From Thamnidium elegans (taxonomy: Eukaryota; Mucoromycota; Mucoromycetes; Mucorales; Mucoraceae), in NCBI GenBank assembly GCA_025201345.1, contig JAIXMG010000009.1:496001-560000 (forward strand): 64,000 nucleotides of DNA, given 5' to 3'. The notes under the pieces were generated by a model. That model was not told the DNA's origin. It searched no databases and worked only from the letters and a program-made list of their open reading frames with translations. This document shows positions 35,346 through 46,919 of this stretch, piece by piece; positions within the stretch are counted from its first letter, which is position 1; every line of letters starts with the position of its first letter. The position numbers were made by a program, and so were the translations under genes.

Positions 35346-38300
35346 CAGCGTGATTTCACATTATATATATTTTTTAAAAAAAAAAAAAATTATGTATTAA
35401 TTTAACAAATAACTCCAATTCGCTTTTTCATCGCCAAAAGCCAATTTTTGTTATCACCAAGTAAATAAAGCTAAGAAGTGTGCAGAAAAAAATATAGCCT
35501 GCTACACCATTTCGAATGTTTTCTTCTTACATTTAACACCTTAAAATAACAGCTATACAATCCAATGGAGTTGTTAATGTAACGATTGCTTCGTTTTTAT
35601 CTTTCGGTTGCGAAAAATTGCACCTATCACCTGTATAAGTTTTCTCTTGATCACGCTCTTGATCCACTATACGGTCTATTATGTAGGATAGCCTATGGTT
35701 ACTGAAAAAAAAAAGTATTTTACTTTTACTTTCCTTTCCTTTTCTTAATCTTATCCGCCACTTGCAACATTGACTTTACGCTATTGTCCTGTGCTATTTT
35801 ATAAATAAAGTATTAATAAGAACAAAATATGCCATATTATTCAAGTCAGTTATAAAAATGTAGTAACAATAAAACACTCCAAAGGGACAAGAGCAAAATA
35901 ATTGAAAGAAGAGAGCAATTATGGCGTGATAATTATTGCGGTATTACAGCTTAAAAAATCGCTCACATAAGAAATCACTGCTAATCTTACCAGCTATAAC
36001 AAATAATGATTCTTAATTTATTAAACGCGTTTCAGAAGTAGCTAATATAAAGTAGTCGACATACTACAAACAAATGCTAATTCGGTTTCATTATAAGCTA
36101 TTCTCAGATATTGCTACAACCTAATAGAAAGAATTTTAAAAAAAAAAGAATAATATGTAAAGATTTTTATTGAAATAAAAAATACAAGTATTTATTATCC
36201 ATTGCTAGTGACTATCATGGAATTTGACCGCGCCTTACGTTTCAATAAGCCTCCCTTGCAGTACATGTAACAAAATAAGCATCTAAAAGAGTAATACCGC
36301 TCTCAGGGAGTATGGCTGATAGTAACTAAAAGCTCACAAGAAACCAGAAAATCGTACCCACACTCTTTTTTTTAATGCCGAGAGCAATTTTTTTTTATTA
36401 TTATATTCTTCTAGCATAATATTTGAAAATATATTGCTTACTTTTGTTTTTTTTAAAAATAAAAAGATTATGAAAATCAATATGTAAATCTTTTTAATTG
36501 TAGCTTTAAAATCCTGGGATTTAAAAAAAAAGAGTGGGGGGGGGGCTAGATAGCCGAGCAATCTGTAAAATAATACACTTTAGTATACTTTAGCGGGTTG
36601 TAAACCCTATTATTTACAGCATAACATAACTTTCTTTTCGTAACCTCTTTTTTACAGTCAAATCGATAAAGTACGTCTATAAGAATATGTTCACGCTGAA
36701 ATATACAGTAGTTTTATCATGTTATCACTAAATTATCAGACGGTTCGGTATACTTACATGTTCGCACCTATCCAAAAAATAAAGAGACTAAAGGGCCACA
36801 TTTTACTAAAAATAGTAGGTGTTTCAAATATTGAAATTTTTTAGATCATAGATTAATATCGTTCCCAAAACGAACTTTAGTTAATTAAAAGTCTATACAA
36901 CGTCATAAAATAAATAAGACCTGATTTTTATTACTTTTACTATTAAGCTCATTTAGTTATGTAAGAAGACATAGGATAGAAGATTTTTTCTCTTTATAAA
37001 AAAAAAAAAAAAAAAAATTTTTTAGCACTACTCTAATAAAAGCTTAAAAATTCGTCATCTATGTAGGTTGATGATAAACGAACTTCTTTACATCGCGTAT
37101 ATTATTTGTGTAACATAGACTACTATCAGATTTACATGACTAAAACTTTGTCCCGAAATCTAAGATCATAATGAAAATAAATAACGAACTTGTATTAACT
37201 TTGTATCACTTGAGTATCTAATCGGCAGTTATATCTGATTTACTTATTAACCTCTCATCATTTAGATATAAAAGCGTAGAATATTCTGGACCAAGGGTCT
37301 ATGAGAAGTATAACTACAATAAATTTAGCAGAATCAATTTTACAAGTTAAACTATACTAGGCCCTGAAAAAAATATTATCTACACAAATATAAAAACCGC
37401 TAAAGTTCAATGAATATTTTAAACGATTTTTCAAATGGAATAATTTTATTCAACTAATTAAACCCACTCAATGTATTAAGTAATAAGAAATATATTCAGC
37501 TAGGGTTTTCGATATCATGCCATATATTTTTCTGGTTTACAGACGATCAGATTTATAGAATATAGTAGTTACAACTAAGAAAAAAAAATTGAATACGGCT
37601 TATTTAGATAGTAGTTACAATATAAATAAATAATAGTTCAATGTTTATTTTTTATGTTTTCGGTATATTTTAGTATAAATAAAAATTAGCTATAAATCAG
37701 CTTAAAAACTTGTTATTGTATAGCGTTCGAAAAACGAGAAAGATAATATATTCTTTTAGAAGTTTTTATTTTCTATAAGAAAAAATTAAGTTTTCTGCAT
37801 AAAATAAATCAGCGGTTGATGTAGTAAGATTGAACGGATTTTTAGGGAGAACAAGTACCAAATTTTCTGGCCTAATTTTCTAAACTTCGCTGCTCAAAGT
37901 TGTACTTTTTTTTTTTTTTGGTTGAAAAGAATTTTCAATTATCAACACTAGACTTAGCCGAATACGGTAGAATTAAAATAAATAACATGATTACTAAATT
38001 AAATTTTTTCTATTTCAGGCTCCATAAAATGACGGTTAACTTAATATTTAAAAACAAATTAGAGGGTAGTATCAGATATATTGATCAAGATTCAAATGGA
38101 CACACAGTTGAGCGATAAAATATTTTACAACTGATTAAGAAACAAAGGGAGGAAATAATAGAATATATAAGTGAGAATGTAGGACATGCATGCTGGTACA
38201 ATTGATAAAATCACAGATGTTGGGGAGTAGATAAATAATGTTCATGGTTTCAGTTTTGATTATCTAGAATCTGATAACACTGGAAGATAAATCATCCTTT

Positions 38301-40226
38301 AAAACACGGACATGGGCATTTAAAAAAAAAAAGGTTCAAAACGGAGATTTAAATGTTTTTGATCAACATGTATTGAGCTTTTTCTTTAAAAGGTATTTTA
38401 CCCCCAAAACAATCTTGATCTAATTGTAGCAAGATAGTATTATTGTAATAAAGAGCCAAGGAAATATAGAGTGCAATTAGTAAGTTGTGTTGCATTCTGA
38501 GCATAGTAATAAAAAAAAACTTAAATAGTAAATATAGTAAACATAGTAGAGATAATAATAAAGTAATATCGATCTTAGAGAAAGAGAACCATAATAAAGA
38601 GATAATTTAATATAAAATATTTTACGAGTGAAAAGGATCTGATAAGATTATTTGATGTTATAATACGTATGGGGGAATGATCAAAGATTAAAATTTAAAG
38701 TTTCACAACAGAATTTTTCCCGTTGTGTTTTAAAGAGTTCAAATATTTTATCAGATCTTATGCACCGTCATGTGTGATGATTGATAAAAAAAGATCTGAT
38801 AACATAGAGTATCCAAGTTTGTTTAATGCAATGGAGTTTAGATATATATTTTAGTAACATTGGGGAATACGGGATAATTAATTACACCAAATAGTTTTTT
38901 TTTATAATACAAAAAAGTTATCTGATCTTTTTTTTTTTTTTTTTTTTTTTTTATAATCAGAATTCCTGGAAATAGATAACTCGCGAAAAAAAAAAAAAAA
39001 AAAACTTTTTTTTTTCACTTCTATTATTACTTCTATATTATGTTGAGTCCATTTTGTTAATAGAGTTAAAGAAGAATAAAGTTGAAGAAGAAGAAGGAAA
39101 GTAAAGAGGAAAGATAAGATTTCCTATCTTTCGATAAACAATTTGTTTTTGTTGCTATCCGTCATCTGGGCACTGTTTGACCCCAGTTTAATTCTCATAT
39201 TAGTGCTCGTGTAACAATGTTTCAATCAAACGAGACCAGGCCGTCCAACTTTCCATTTCGGAAAAAAGGATTTATCAGATCTTTCATAATTGGTACAATT
39301 AAAAAAAAAGGAACCCCCAATACTTTTTAAAACTTTTTTTTTTATTTGCTGACGTGTGAAATTCTTATCATATCAAGGCCTGGTATGCAGCAACTAATTT
39401 TTTGCTGCTTTAGGACAGTAACTTCTAGCTTCCCTTAAACATGTACATTATACATTTTATTTTTATTATCGTGCATAGTACATTATATTTTATATATAGT
39501 TTAATGACTAGTGTATCATATGATGAAACCAAATCTCCCCTCCCCCCAAAAAAAAAGAGATTTTCTTTTTTGTTTATCAGATCTTATTAACAGTCTTTTC
39601 ATTGACCGGCCGAATTGTTCAGCGAGACGGGAATATTCGTCTTTTCTAACGTGGTTACACGTTTATTTATAATGAGTCATTTAATAGGTCTAAACTGGTC
39701 TTTATTCGATTAGAAGATCTGATAAAAATAAACTATTGTAATTAATCATGTTATTTTTTTTTTTTTGGTTTTAGTTTTTCCGATTACACCATCTCTCCTC
39801 GTTCATATTTTTATCAGATCTTTTTTAATCAAGTTTAGAAGACTAAAAAAAAGGCATATTTCGGAAAGTAAATAAAATGTAAGTCTAGTAACCAGAAATT
39901 ATTTTTTTTTAGCATGTATAATAACATTTTACTAGAGTAAATATCGTCATTTAATAAATAGCGCAAGGGTACGGGCGGAGCTTTAGAATCAGATAATCAA
40001 ATAAGTCGCTTAAACTTTAAAATTCAATCACCTGGGGCAACGATCAGATATATCCAACTGTTTTGATTGGCTAAATTCATTAAGCATGAGGCCTATTTTT
40101 TATTTTTTTATTTTTTTGAATATATAAGGGAGGGTAGTTTTTGCTATTTCCTTTTTTTTTTTTTTTTTACTTTTTCAATATATATCACATCTTTTTTTTT
40201 CTTTTTGTACATTCTTCTATTTCATT
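35346..40226. other. About 4.9 kb extremely AT-rich, gene-free DNA
   Basis: The longest stretch without a supported gene. It is dominated by A and T, with homopolymers (A19 at 36999-37017, T26 at 38931-38952, A/T junctions at 38985-39015). The longest plus-strand frame (37900-38118) is AT-driven and unconvincing. The distal part, 38.6-39.8 kb, contains the GATCTGATAA motif cluster described separately. A TATA-like TATATAAGGG at 40121-40130 lies about 100 bp before the PPR gene. Confidence 0.6.
38636..39820. promoter_or_regulatory. Cluster of GATCTGATAA / TTATCAGATC motifs (GATA-type sites)
   Basis: Seven exact copies of the 10-mer in either orientation: plus-oriented GATCTGATAA at 38636-38645, 38793-38802 and 39716-39725; inverse TTATCAGATC at 38748-38757, 39272-39281, 39574-39583 and 39811-39820. 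A one-base variant (TTATCTGATC) is at 38918-38927. Degenerate relatives (AATCTGATAA, AATCAGATAA) lie just outside at 38268-38277 and about 39987. Each copy contains TGATAA, the WGATAR core bound by GATA factors, fused to GATC. The cluster lies 0.4-1.6 kb upstream of the PPR gene. Whether it is a regulatory module or debris of a repeat is open. Confidence 0.6.
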
Positions 40227-43200
40227 ATGCAAATCATTAACACTACACCCACTGCAAAGGCCATGCTTAACAACAAAATCATCACATCTCGTAATAACAA
40301 GGCTCTTTTAATCACATCCAACATATCATCACGTCGTCGCTCTTCTACATCCAGTCACGGTAGCTATTACAAGAAGAAGATGACTCGACCAGACTCACCT
40401 AGAGAAGAAAAGGATGAACCTGTATTTAATATAGTATACAGTGCTCCTAATAGTGATACTATGATGATCACTCCTCCCCCTTCTCCAAAGACTGCTCCCA
40501 TCACATCCGCTTGTTTCGAAGCCAACGATCGTATCTTGACTGCTAAAAGAAATGGTCAACTTAAATCTGTTATGAATGAATATATGGCTCTTCAAAAGGA
40601 AGGTCTTTTATTTACCGATCATACTTATAATCTTATTTTGGATTCTTATGCTAGTCTTCGTTCAAATGGTACTCCCTTGACTCCAATGATGAAAAGTAAG
40701 TTTTTTTTTTTTATTTATTTTTTTTGTTTGTGTTTGAAAACTAATATCGTGACTTTAGTTTACAATGAGATGATTCAATCTGATATCCAACCTAGTAGTT
40801 CTACTTATGCTATTCTTATTCGTACACTCTGTAAGCGTGACGTTGAGGTACAAAAGGTTATTGCCATGTTAAAGCGTCAAAATGCTCGTGCTTCTTCAAA
40901 CAAGTCAAATAATATGGTTGAATTGGAATCCGAGGAAAATCTTAATAAGGCTTTGGCTATTTTTGATGCAGCTGTGTCTGAAAACCTTGTACAATATTTC
41001 GATGCCGAACTTTATAATCAGATCTTGCGTGTCTTGTCGCACTATGGTAACACAGTTGATTCTCTCCGTGTCTACAACCAATTAGAACTTCATTCTGTTC
41101 CTACTTCTGCCACTTTTGCCGCTCTTATCAATCTCTTTGGTCGTGTCGGTGATCTCCCTTCTGCTTTAGCTTACTTTGAAAAGTATACTCAGTTAAAGGA
41201 ATCTGTTGGTCCTCATGATGCTTCTTATGTCTATAACGCTTTGGTTGATGCTCATCTCAAGTGTAACAACTTGGAAGGTGCCCTCAAGATTGTTCGTGAA
41301 GATATGAATAGCAATGAAGTCAAGGTTTCTACCATTCCTTATAACTCTATTATTCGTTTCTACTGTATTAAGAATGATATGAATGCTGCCAAGGAATTAA
41401 TCAACTCTATGAAGGAATCTGGTTTCCCTCAACCTGATGCTAGCAGTTATGGTCCCGTCTTATCTTCTTATTGTCTAGCTAGCATGTATAACGAAGCTAC
41501 TGAAATGTACGATGCTCTTATCAAGACCGATATCTCTAAATCTTATGGTAACTTGGCCAACTACGCTTTATTGTGTCTTAAGAGCAGTAACCATATCAGA
41601 ACCATTCAAGTTATTAATGATATGCGTCATGCTGGTTTGGAACCTGATTCTGTCTTGGCCGAACGTATTGTTGTTCATTTTGCTAAATTAGGTAGGTTTG
41701 AACAATCTTTGGAAGCTCTCTCTACTATTTTGGAAACCATGAAGCCTCGTACACTTTCAAAGGGTATTGCTCAAATCAAGAGTGCTGCTATTCAAGTTGC
41801 TACTGCTGCTAATGGTAAATTTGAACAAACTTTGCAAGTAGCTCGTATTATGACTCCTCATGCTCCTCACGGTTTACCTGTTCAATTAGCTAAGATCTTG
41901 ATTGAAAACTATGAATTTGATAGTAACCACGATATTATTGCTGAGTCTGATTACAGTATCTTATTTGATGCTTCTTTAACTATCGCCTCTGATCCTGCTA
42001 CTCATACTCGCCATGCCAAGTCTTCTCTCTCTCCTCTCAATATCTTTGTCTTTTCTCTTCAAACTGAAATGGCTTCCAAGGACTTGAAGGTCTCTGCTTC
42101 TATCAAGTCTCGTATCATGACCTATTTTGTTCGTACTGGTGATAAGAAGGCCGCTCAAAAATGGGAATCTCTTTTTATTGATGTTGTTGTTGAAGATGTT
42201 GTTCCTTCCAAGTCTGTCTCTGAATCTGAAGAAGCTTCTACTGCTGTTATGAAGGCTGCTATCCACGGTCAATTGGAAGAATCTCTAGATATCCTTCGTA
42301 CTCGTATTGTTGATACTGGTCTTATTCCTACTGCTGAGCCTCTTCGTGATGCTATTGCATTTGTTGGTAAGCAAGGACATCTTGAAACTGCTGTTGCCAT
42401 GTACGAAATCGTGATCAAGTGTTATAAGGAAGCTTCTTTGGATGCTCAACGTGTTGAAAGAGCCGTCTATTTGATGACTAACAGTATCCTTATCGGTTAC
42501 GCTCAACAAGGTGATATGGTCAACGCCAAGAAGTACTATGAACAAATCAAATCTATGGGTCGTTATCCTGATGGTAATGGTTATGCTAGTCTCTTATTAG
42601 GAAGTGCCAAGTGTGCTACTGATGAAGCTACTGATGCTCTTACTATCTATGATGAAGCTAAGCGTCGTGATGTCAAGCCTACTACTTTCTTTTACAATGT
42701 TGTTATTTCCAAGTTAGCCAAAGCTCGTAAGCTTGACTCTGCCATGAAATTATTTGAAGAAATGCAACATTTCAAGATTATGCCTAACTCTATTACTTAT
42801 GGTGCTATCATCTCCGCTTGTGTTCGTGCTGGATCTGAACCATTGGCTCGTAAATTATTTACTGAAATGTTGGCATCTGCTTCTTTCCAACCTCGTGTGG
42901 GTCCCTTTAACAATATGATTCAATTCTATGTTCGCCAACAACCTGATCGTGAAAGAGCTTTGGAATACTTTTCTGAACTTCGTCGTCGTCATATCAAGCC
43001 TTCTGCTCATACCTATAAGTTATTGATGGAGGCTTATTCTGTTATTGCTCCTTATGATATGCCTACTGCTCACCGTATGTTGAGTGAAATGGAACGTCGT
43101 GATCATATCCGTCCTCAAGCTACTCATTATGCCACACTCATTTACTCTTATGGTACGTTACAACGTGATGTTCAAAGCGCCGATCGTTTATTCCAAGATA

Positions 43201-43601
43201 TGGAATCCAAGCAAGTTGCCAAGGATGAAGTTGTCTACCAAGCTATGCTCGATACACTCGTTAGTAATGACCAATTGGAACGTGCTGAAAAGTTATATCA
43301 ACAAATGCAAGCTACTATCCAAAAGAGTTCTTCTCCTTATATCGAAAATGTCTTTATTCGTGGCTACGGTCAAAAGGGTCTCTTGGAAAAAGCAAAGGCT
43401 ATGTTTGATGCTATGGCTGATGACAAGATTGATCAACAAAAGGAAATCGTCATTCGTGAACCTAGTACATATGAGGCCATGGTACGTGCTTATGTTGACA
43501 ACAACAAAATGACTGAAGCAAAGCAAATCTTTGATTTGATGGTTCAACGTGAATTCCCTGAAAAGGTTACTGCTTTAGTGGCCGAATTGGTTTCTGCTTA
43601 A
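40227..43601 (+). CDS. Large pentatricopeptide repeat (PPR) protein
   Basis: Two exons, 40227-40695 and 40759-43601 (1103 aa after removing a 63-nt intron that is itself open and in frame). The protein is filled with about 35-aa PPR units, for example TFAALINLFGRVGDLPSALA, FYNVVISKLAKARKLDSAMK, TYGAIISACVRAGSEPLARK and TYEAMVRAYVDNNKMTEAKQ. The N-terminus lacks acids over the first 55 residues and is rich in Arg, Lys, Ser and Thr (SSRRRSSTSSHG), as expected for a mitochondrial presequence. PPR proteins bind organellar RNA sequence-specifically and act in transcript stability, processing or translation; the RNA target cannot be told from sequence. Codon choice differs from the neighbours, with frequent C-ending codons (ATC, AAG, TCC), suggesting higher expression. 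The TATA-like box is at 40121-40130. Confidence 0.92.
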   Translation: MQIINTTPTAKAMLNNKIITSRNNKALLITSNISSRRRSSTSSHGSYYKKKMTRPDSPREEKDEPVFNIVYSAPNSDTMMITPPPSPKTAPITSACFEANDRILTAKRNGQLKSVMNEYMALQKEGLLFTDHTYNLILDSYASLRSNGTPLTPMMKSKFFFFIYFFCLCLKTNIVTLVYNEMIQSDIQPSSSTYAILIRTLCKRDVEVQKVIAMLKRQNARASSNKSNNMVELESEENLNKALAIFDAAVSENLVQYFDAELYNQILRVLSHYGNTVDSLRVYNQLELHSVPTSATFAALINLFGRVGDLPSALAYFEKYTQLKESVGPHDASYVYNALVDAHLKCNNLEGALKIVREDMNSNEVKVSTIPYNSIIRFYCIKNDMNAAKELINSMKESGFPQPDASSYGPVLSSYCLASMYNEATEMYDALIKTDISKSYGNLANYALLCLKSSNHIRTIQVINDMRHAGLEPDSVLAERIVVHFAKLGRFEQSLEALSTILETMKPRTLSKGIAQIKSAAIQVATAANGKFEQTLQVARIMTPHAPHGLPVQLAKILIENYEFDSNHDIIAESDYSILFDASLTIASDPATHTRHAKSSLSPLNIFVFSLQTEMASKDLKVSASIKSRIMTYFVRTGDKKAAQKWESLFIDVVVEDVVPSKSVSESEEASTAVMKAAIHGQLEESLDILRTRIVDTGLIPTAEPLRDAIAFVGKQGHLETAVAMYEIVIKCYKEASLDAQRVERAVYLMTNSILIGYAQQGDMVNAKKYYEQIKSMGRYPDGNGYASLLLGSAKCATDEATDALTIYDEAKRRDVKPTTFFYNVVISKLAKARKLDSAMKLFEEMQHFKIMPNSITYGAIISACVRAGSEPLARKLFTEMLASASFQPRVGPFNNMIQFYVRQQPDRERALEYFSELRRRHIKPSAHTYKLLMEAYSVIAPYDMPTAHRMLSEMERRDHIRPQATHYATLIYSYGTLQRDVQSADRLFQDMESKQVAKDEVVYQAMLDTLVSNDQLERAEKLYQQMQATIQKSSSPYIENVFIRGYGQKGLLEKAKAMFDAMADDKIDQQKEIVIREPSTYEAMVRAYVDNNKMTEAKQIFDLMVQREFPEKVTALVAELVSA

Positions 43602-43788
43602 AGGCAAACAAACACAACAAAAACTCATTCCCCTTTTCTTTTATCTCTTTCATAACGCTTGCATTGTAAATAATTCTAATAAATGTATATAAATATTTTT
43701 CATCATCTATATTCTTGTCTATATTTTTTATTTTTTTTTATTGTACACAATGAACAAACAAAAACAAAACAAAAAACTCTCTTTTTCT
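43602..43788. terminator. Short convergent 3' region
   Basis: Only 187 bp separate the stop codons of the PPR gene (+) and the DUF1746 gene (-). AATAAA-like words on the plus strand (AATAAATGTATATAAATA, from 43678) probably serve 3'-end formation. Confidence 0.4.
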
Positions 43789-44539
43789 TTATACAGGTAA
43801 AGTTTCAGAACCATCTCTTGCCGTACTAGTATCTTCCATATCTGCATACATAACATTTCGAATTGAGTTTCGTAAACCTATATCCACTACTAAATCATTA
43901 TAATAAAACAAATCATCTGAAGTAGAATCACCGTCGCTTCCTACCTCTCTTGGCGGTAACATAAGCGTGACGCTGTCTCCTAATGCACTAGCCAATGATG
44001 GTGGTACAGTTAAAGTGGTAACTACTGTTCCGTTTAAAAGTAACTGCGAAGAAAGACTAGAGGTAATTAATACACGTACAATTTGAAGAACATAAACAAC
44101 AAAATCTAGCATAAGTAACCGTAATGTGCTCGCTTTTTGTTCTACAGTAATAAAAAAAAAGATGAATTAGTTTATATACCAATGCCGCAATATGTCTTGA
44201 AGAGTACTTTACGATTTCCTATAAAGTCTATAATGATGCCAGGCTCACCTGGTTCTGTCGAAAGATGCATAAGAAGACATATTAACCATCCTGCGGTTAC
44301 TATGGCTAATGCTGTTCTTAAGGATCGAGTTAATGCTCTTGGTGATAGTAATTGCTTCATTTACAAGTTAGTTATTTATTTCGAGTATAGTAGCTTTTTT
44401 TTTCTTTCTTTACCAGCTGTAATAGTATTCGAAAGAACAATACTAGTAAACTTGTATCCAGAAAGTATGTATATGCAATATGACAGTATAACAGGTAATC
44501 TAAGGACCTTAGTACGTCTCTCTTTCCATTTGAACTCAT
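43789..44539 (-). CDS. DUF1746 membrane protein, Dsc E3 ligase subunit 4-like
   Basis: Three exons (44539-44414, 44354-44180, 44141-43789) give 217 aa. The N-terminal half carries membrane segments of the DUF1746 type: SLDYLLYCHIAYTYFLDTSL with LLVLFFRILLQ, then LAIVTAGWLICLLMHL, the signature GIIIDFIGN, and TLRLLMLDFVVYVLQIVRVL. In fission yeast a DUF1746 protein is, as I recall, subunit 4 of the Golgi Dsc ubiquitin ligase that activates SREBP; transfer of that role here is inference. The start was chosen at ATG 44539 because this frame, unlike the two others through the first exon, gives the TM-rich family pattern. The C-terminus is variable and acidic. It lies only 95 bp downstream of the stop of the glycosyltransferase-like gene on the same strand. 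Confidence 0.7.
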
Positions 44540-44634
44540 TGCTAAAAAAACAAAAAAGAAGAGAAAAAAGGGTGATTAAGAAAACTCGCATAAAAACGTC
44601 ACGACCTGTTTTTTTCTTTCTATTTTATTTTATT

Positions 44635-46455
44635 TTATACAGAAAAGTTATCAACAGATAATCCACATATTTCAAAAGGTTCTTCTTGTGATTTAGTAAA
44701 AGTAACCTTGATAGCTCTAAAGTATTTGATATGAGCACAATTCAATCCTAAAGTAGTACGCTGATATTCAGTTGTGCTCTTGGTTATTTTACATTGATTC
44801 CAAGTACTACCGCTGGTTAACACAGAAACGGACAATGTCTTTTCGGGATTTTTAATCTCTTGTGGTGTAATAATGGTTAACTTTTCTGTTTTGGTTGCTC
44901 CCACTATCATTAAACCGAAATAATCACCCTTCTTAGGACCTATATATAAATATATATATTAGCATGACATATATATATATATATTCGTATACATTATATA
45001 TACACTTACCAGAGATAGTATTCCAACAGGTGCTAGGATCATTATCCACTACTCTATGATAAGAGTGTTCATCCCATTCAATTGTTGAAGGTAAAGTAGA
45101 TAACGCATCATATGTAGTTTCCAAACGAGAAATGGAAGTAATATTTTGATAATCAAAAGTAACTTGATCGGGTTGAACAAAAGGATCCATATTAGTCATA
45201 AATAAGCATCGATCATTAGCACAAGAGGATCGAACGTCTCTATGTTCAAGAATAGGTAACTCTTCTTCTCTTTCAAAGAAATCTTGTGGAGCGATAGATG
45301 TATCCGATAATAAAGATCGCTGTAAATGACGAACAGCATCATACTATCGAAAAAAAAAATTAATATAATCAAGAGCTTTGTTTTTTTATTACACTTACCG
45401 TATAATGATCTAATGTCTCGGGGTAAGCAATATCGATATCTGTTGCCTTGACACCATTAGCTTTATGTGGAGGATTACTAAGTAACCAAGGGTATTGATT
45501 CATCCAGATTGAGAAATAATGATCTGCTTGTCTAATGTTTTCTTTGTTTAAACCAGATTTACCCATTTGAGTCAAGAAAGTTTGTACCTTCCATCTAGGA
45601 ACAAAGGCACCATATCTAAAATCGGCATAGCCAGTGTGTAACTTGGCATCTAATTTGATTTTTTTTATAAGTATAAATATTATATAATAAAACAATATAA
45701 ACTAAATTACCTTTGTTATAAAATCTCCATCTCATTTCGTTTTGGTAATGAGAAGGTTTTGCATTTGCATGAATTAAAGTTGGATTGCGCAAAAAGTTAG
45801 TATATAAAGTATCCATATAAGAGTTTAAATAAGTATCATCTTGGAAATAACAGTATAATCTAGCAGCAGTTGCACATGTAGTAAATCTAGCCATACTCTT
45901 TAGCTGTTCGTCTGATTCGAGGATTTCAATACTAACACTATCTCTTGATTTTTTATCTAATTTTAAATCCTATATAACGGTAAATATAGATGTATATATA
46001 GTACATATATTTATCAATTTTACCTCTACAGTCAGTGGTCTCGTTTTAACAAGATTGTGAATATAAATCTCGGTAATGAAATGATATTTTAACAAGTGTT
46101 TGACAGTGTACACAATACTTTCATCATCATCTGTCACTCTTAATAAAACTGCAGACACTGGATTTAAATCATTTTCTCGCAGTGCTTCTGTAGTAAAATA
46201 GCTTTTAGGGTATGCACTCTTCCCAACACGATCTGACAAGTTGGGTGCCCAAAATAAAGGATTGACATTGTAATCAATAGTGTTGATTTGGTTTAAAGAG
46301 TTGTCGTTTTCCTTGTCATTAGACTTGAATGGTTGAAAAAGATAAAGGATGATGAAGATGGCTAAAAGAATAGAAATAATTCTTTTAGGTGAAGATATAG
46401 TATTCTTATTTTCTTTGTCCTTTCTTGAATGTATTGGTAAAGTGGCTGCTCCCAT
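44635..46455 (-). CDS. Type II membrane glycosyltransferase-like protein
   Basis: Five exons (46455-46024, 45969-45711, 45649-45399, 45343-45010, 44939-44635) give 526 aa. A short basic cytosolic tail precedes one TM helix at about residues 26-44 (IISILLAIFIILYLF), as in Golgi glycosyltransferases. The lumenal part begins like a GT-A nucleotide-binding fold (SAVLLRVTDDDESIVYTVKH, LLKYHFITEIYIHN). It contains an acidic pair CYFQDDTYLN (about residues 187-188) that could be the metal-binding DxD equivalent, followed by HTGYADFRYGAFVPRWKV. The C-terminal part (STIEWDEHSYHRVVDNDPST then CWN) resembles a discoidin-like carbohydrate-binding domain. No exact family or acceptor can be named. The final two codons (S-V-stop) run through a possible GTATAA donor, so a longer 3' isoform was considered and rejected. 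Confidence 0.65.
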
Positions 46456-46630
46456 TTGTATAATATATTAAAAAGAAAAAAAGAAGGCTAAAAAAAGGAG
46501 TTTCTTCTTTTTTTTATTGTGTATTTATGAAGCCAACTCCGCCTAGTTTTTTTTTTTTTTTTTTGTGCCTATTCCAAGTGGCAGCACAATTTAATTTTCT
46601 ATAAATCGAAGATATAAACAAAATATAATA

Positions 46631-46919
46631 ATGTGGTACATCCGTAAGTAAAGAAATTTGATAATAAAACTTTAATTTTAAATATAAGCTACTTAAATAT
46701 ACAACTAATGAGTGTTAAGTTTTATTTATGTTTTAATATTTGGTATCCATGGCCATCGTTGGCTTTTTTTTTTTTACAGCTGAACATCTTTTGGACATAC
46801 TGTTTGTAAATTTTAAACAAATGTCTTACCCATTCTTCTTGGATAAGGGCATTCAATTGTTTCATATTAGTACATTTATTATTTCTTGTTGCGATAGGAA
46901 AAACTTGTTCGTTGTATAA
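46631..46919 (+). CDS. Doubtful small two-exon ORF
   Basis: ATG at 46631 begins a 13-nt exon ending at GTAAGT. After a T-tract and CAG acceptor at 46779, a frame of 45 codons continues in phase (EHLLDILFVNFKQMSYPFFL) and stops at 46919. The result is 49 aa without recognisable domain. Splice signals are canonical, but such short exon pairs arise by chance in AT-rich DNA. It may equally be debris of a transposon spanning 46.8-47.5 kb. Confidence 0.18.

Noticed and set aside
36334..38118. Open frames of 60-75 codons in the AT-rich tract
   Set aside because: Their translations are Lys/Ile/Phe/Asn-rich, as expected from AT composition. There are no domains and no convincing splice continuation.
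44414..44507. Splicing of the glycosyltransferase-like gene into 44507-44414 (frame reading SGYKFTSIVLSNTITA)
   Set aside because: The junction is possible and in phase, but the same DNA in another frame gives a membrane-rich DUF1746 protein with its own ATG at 44539 and consistent downstream exons. The upstream gene also has its own stop at 44635.
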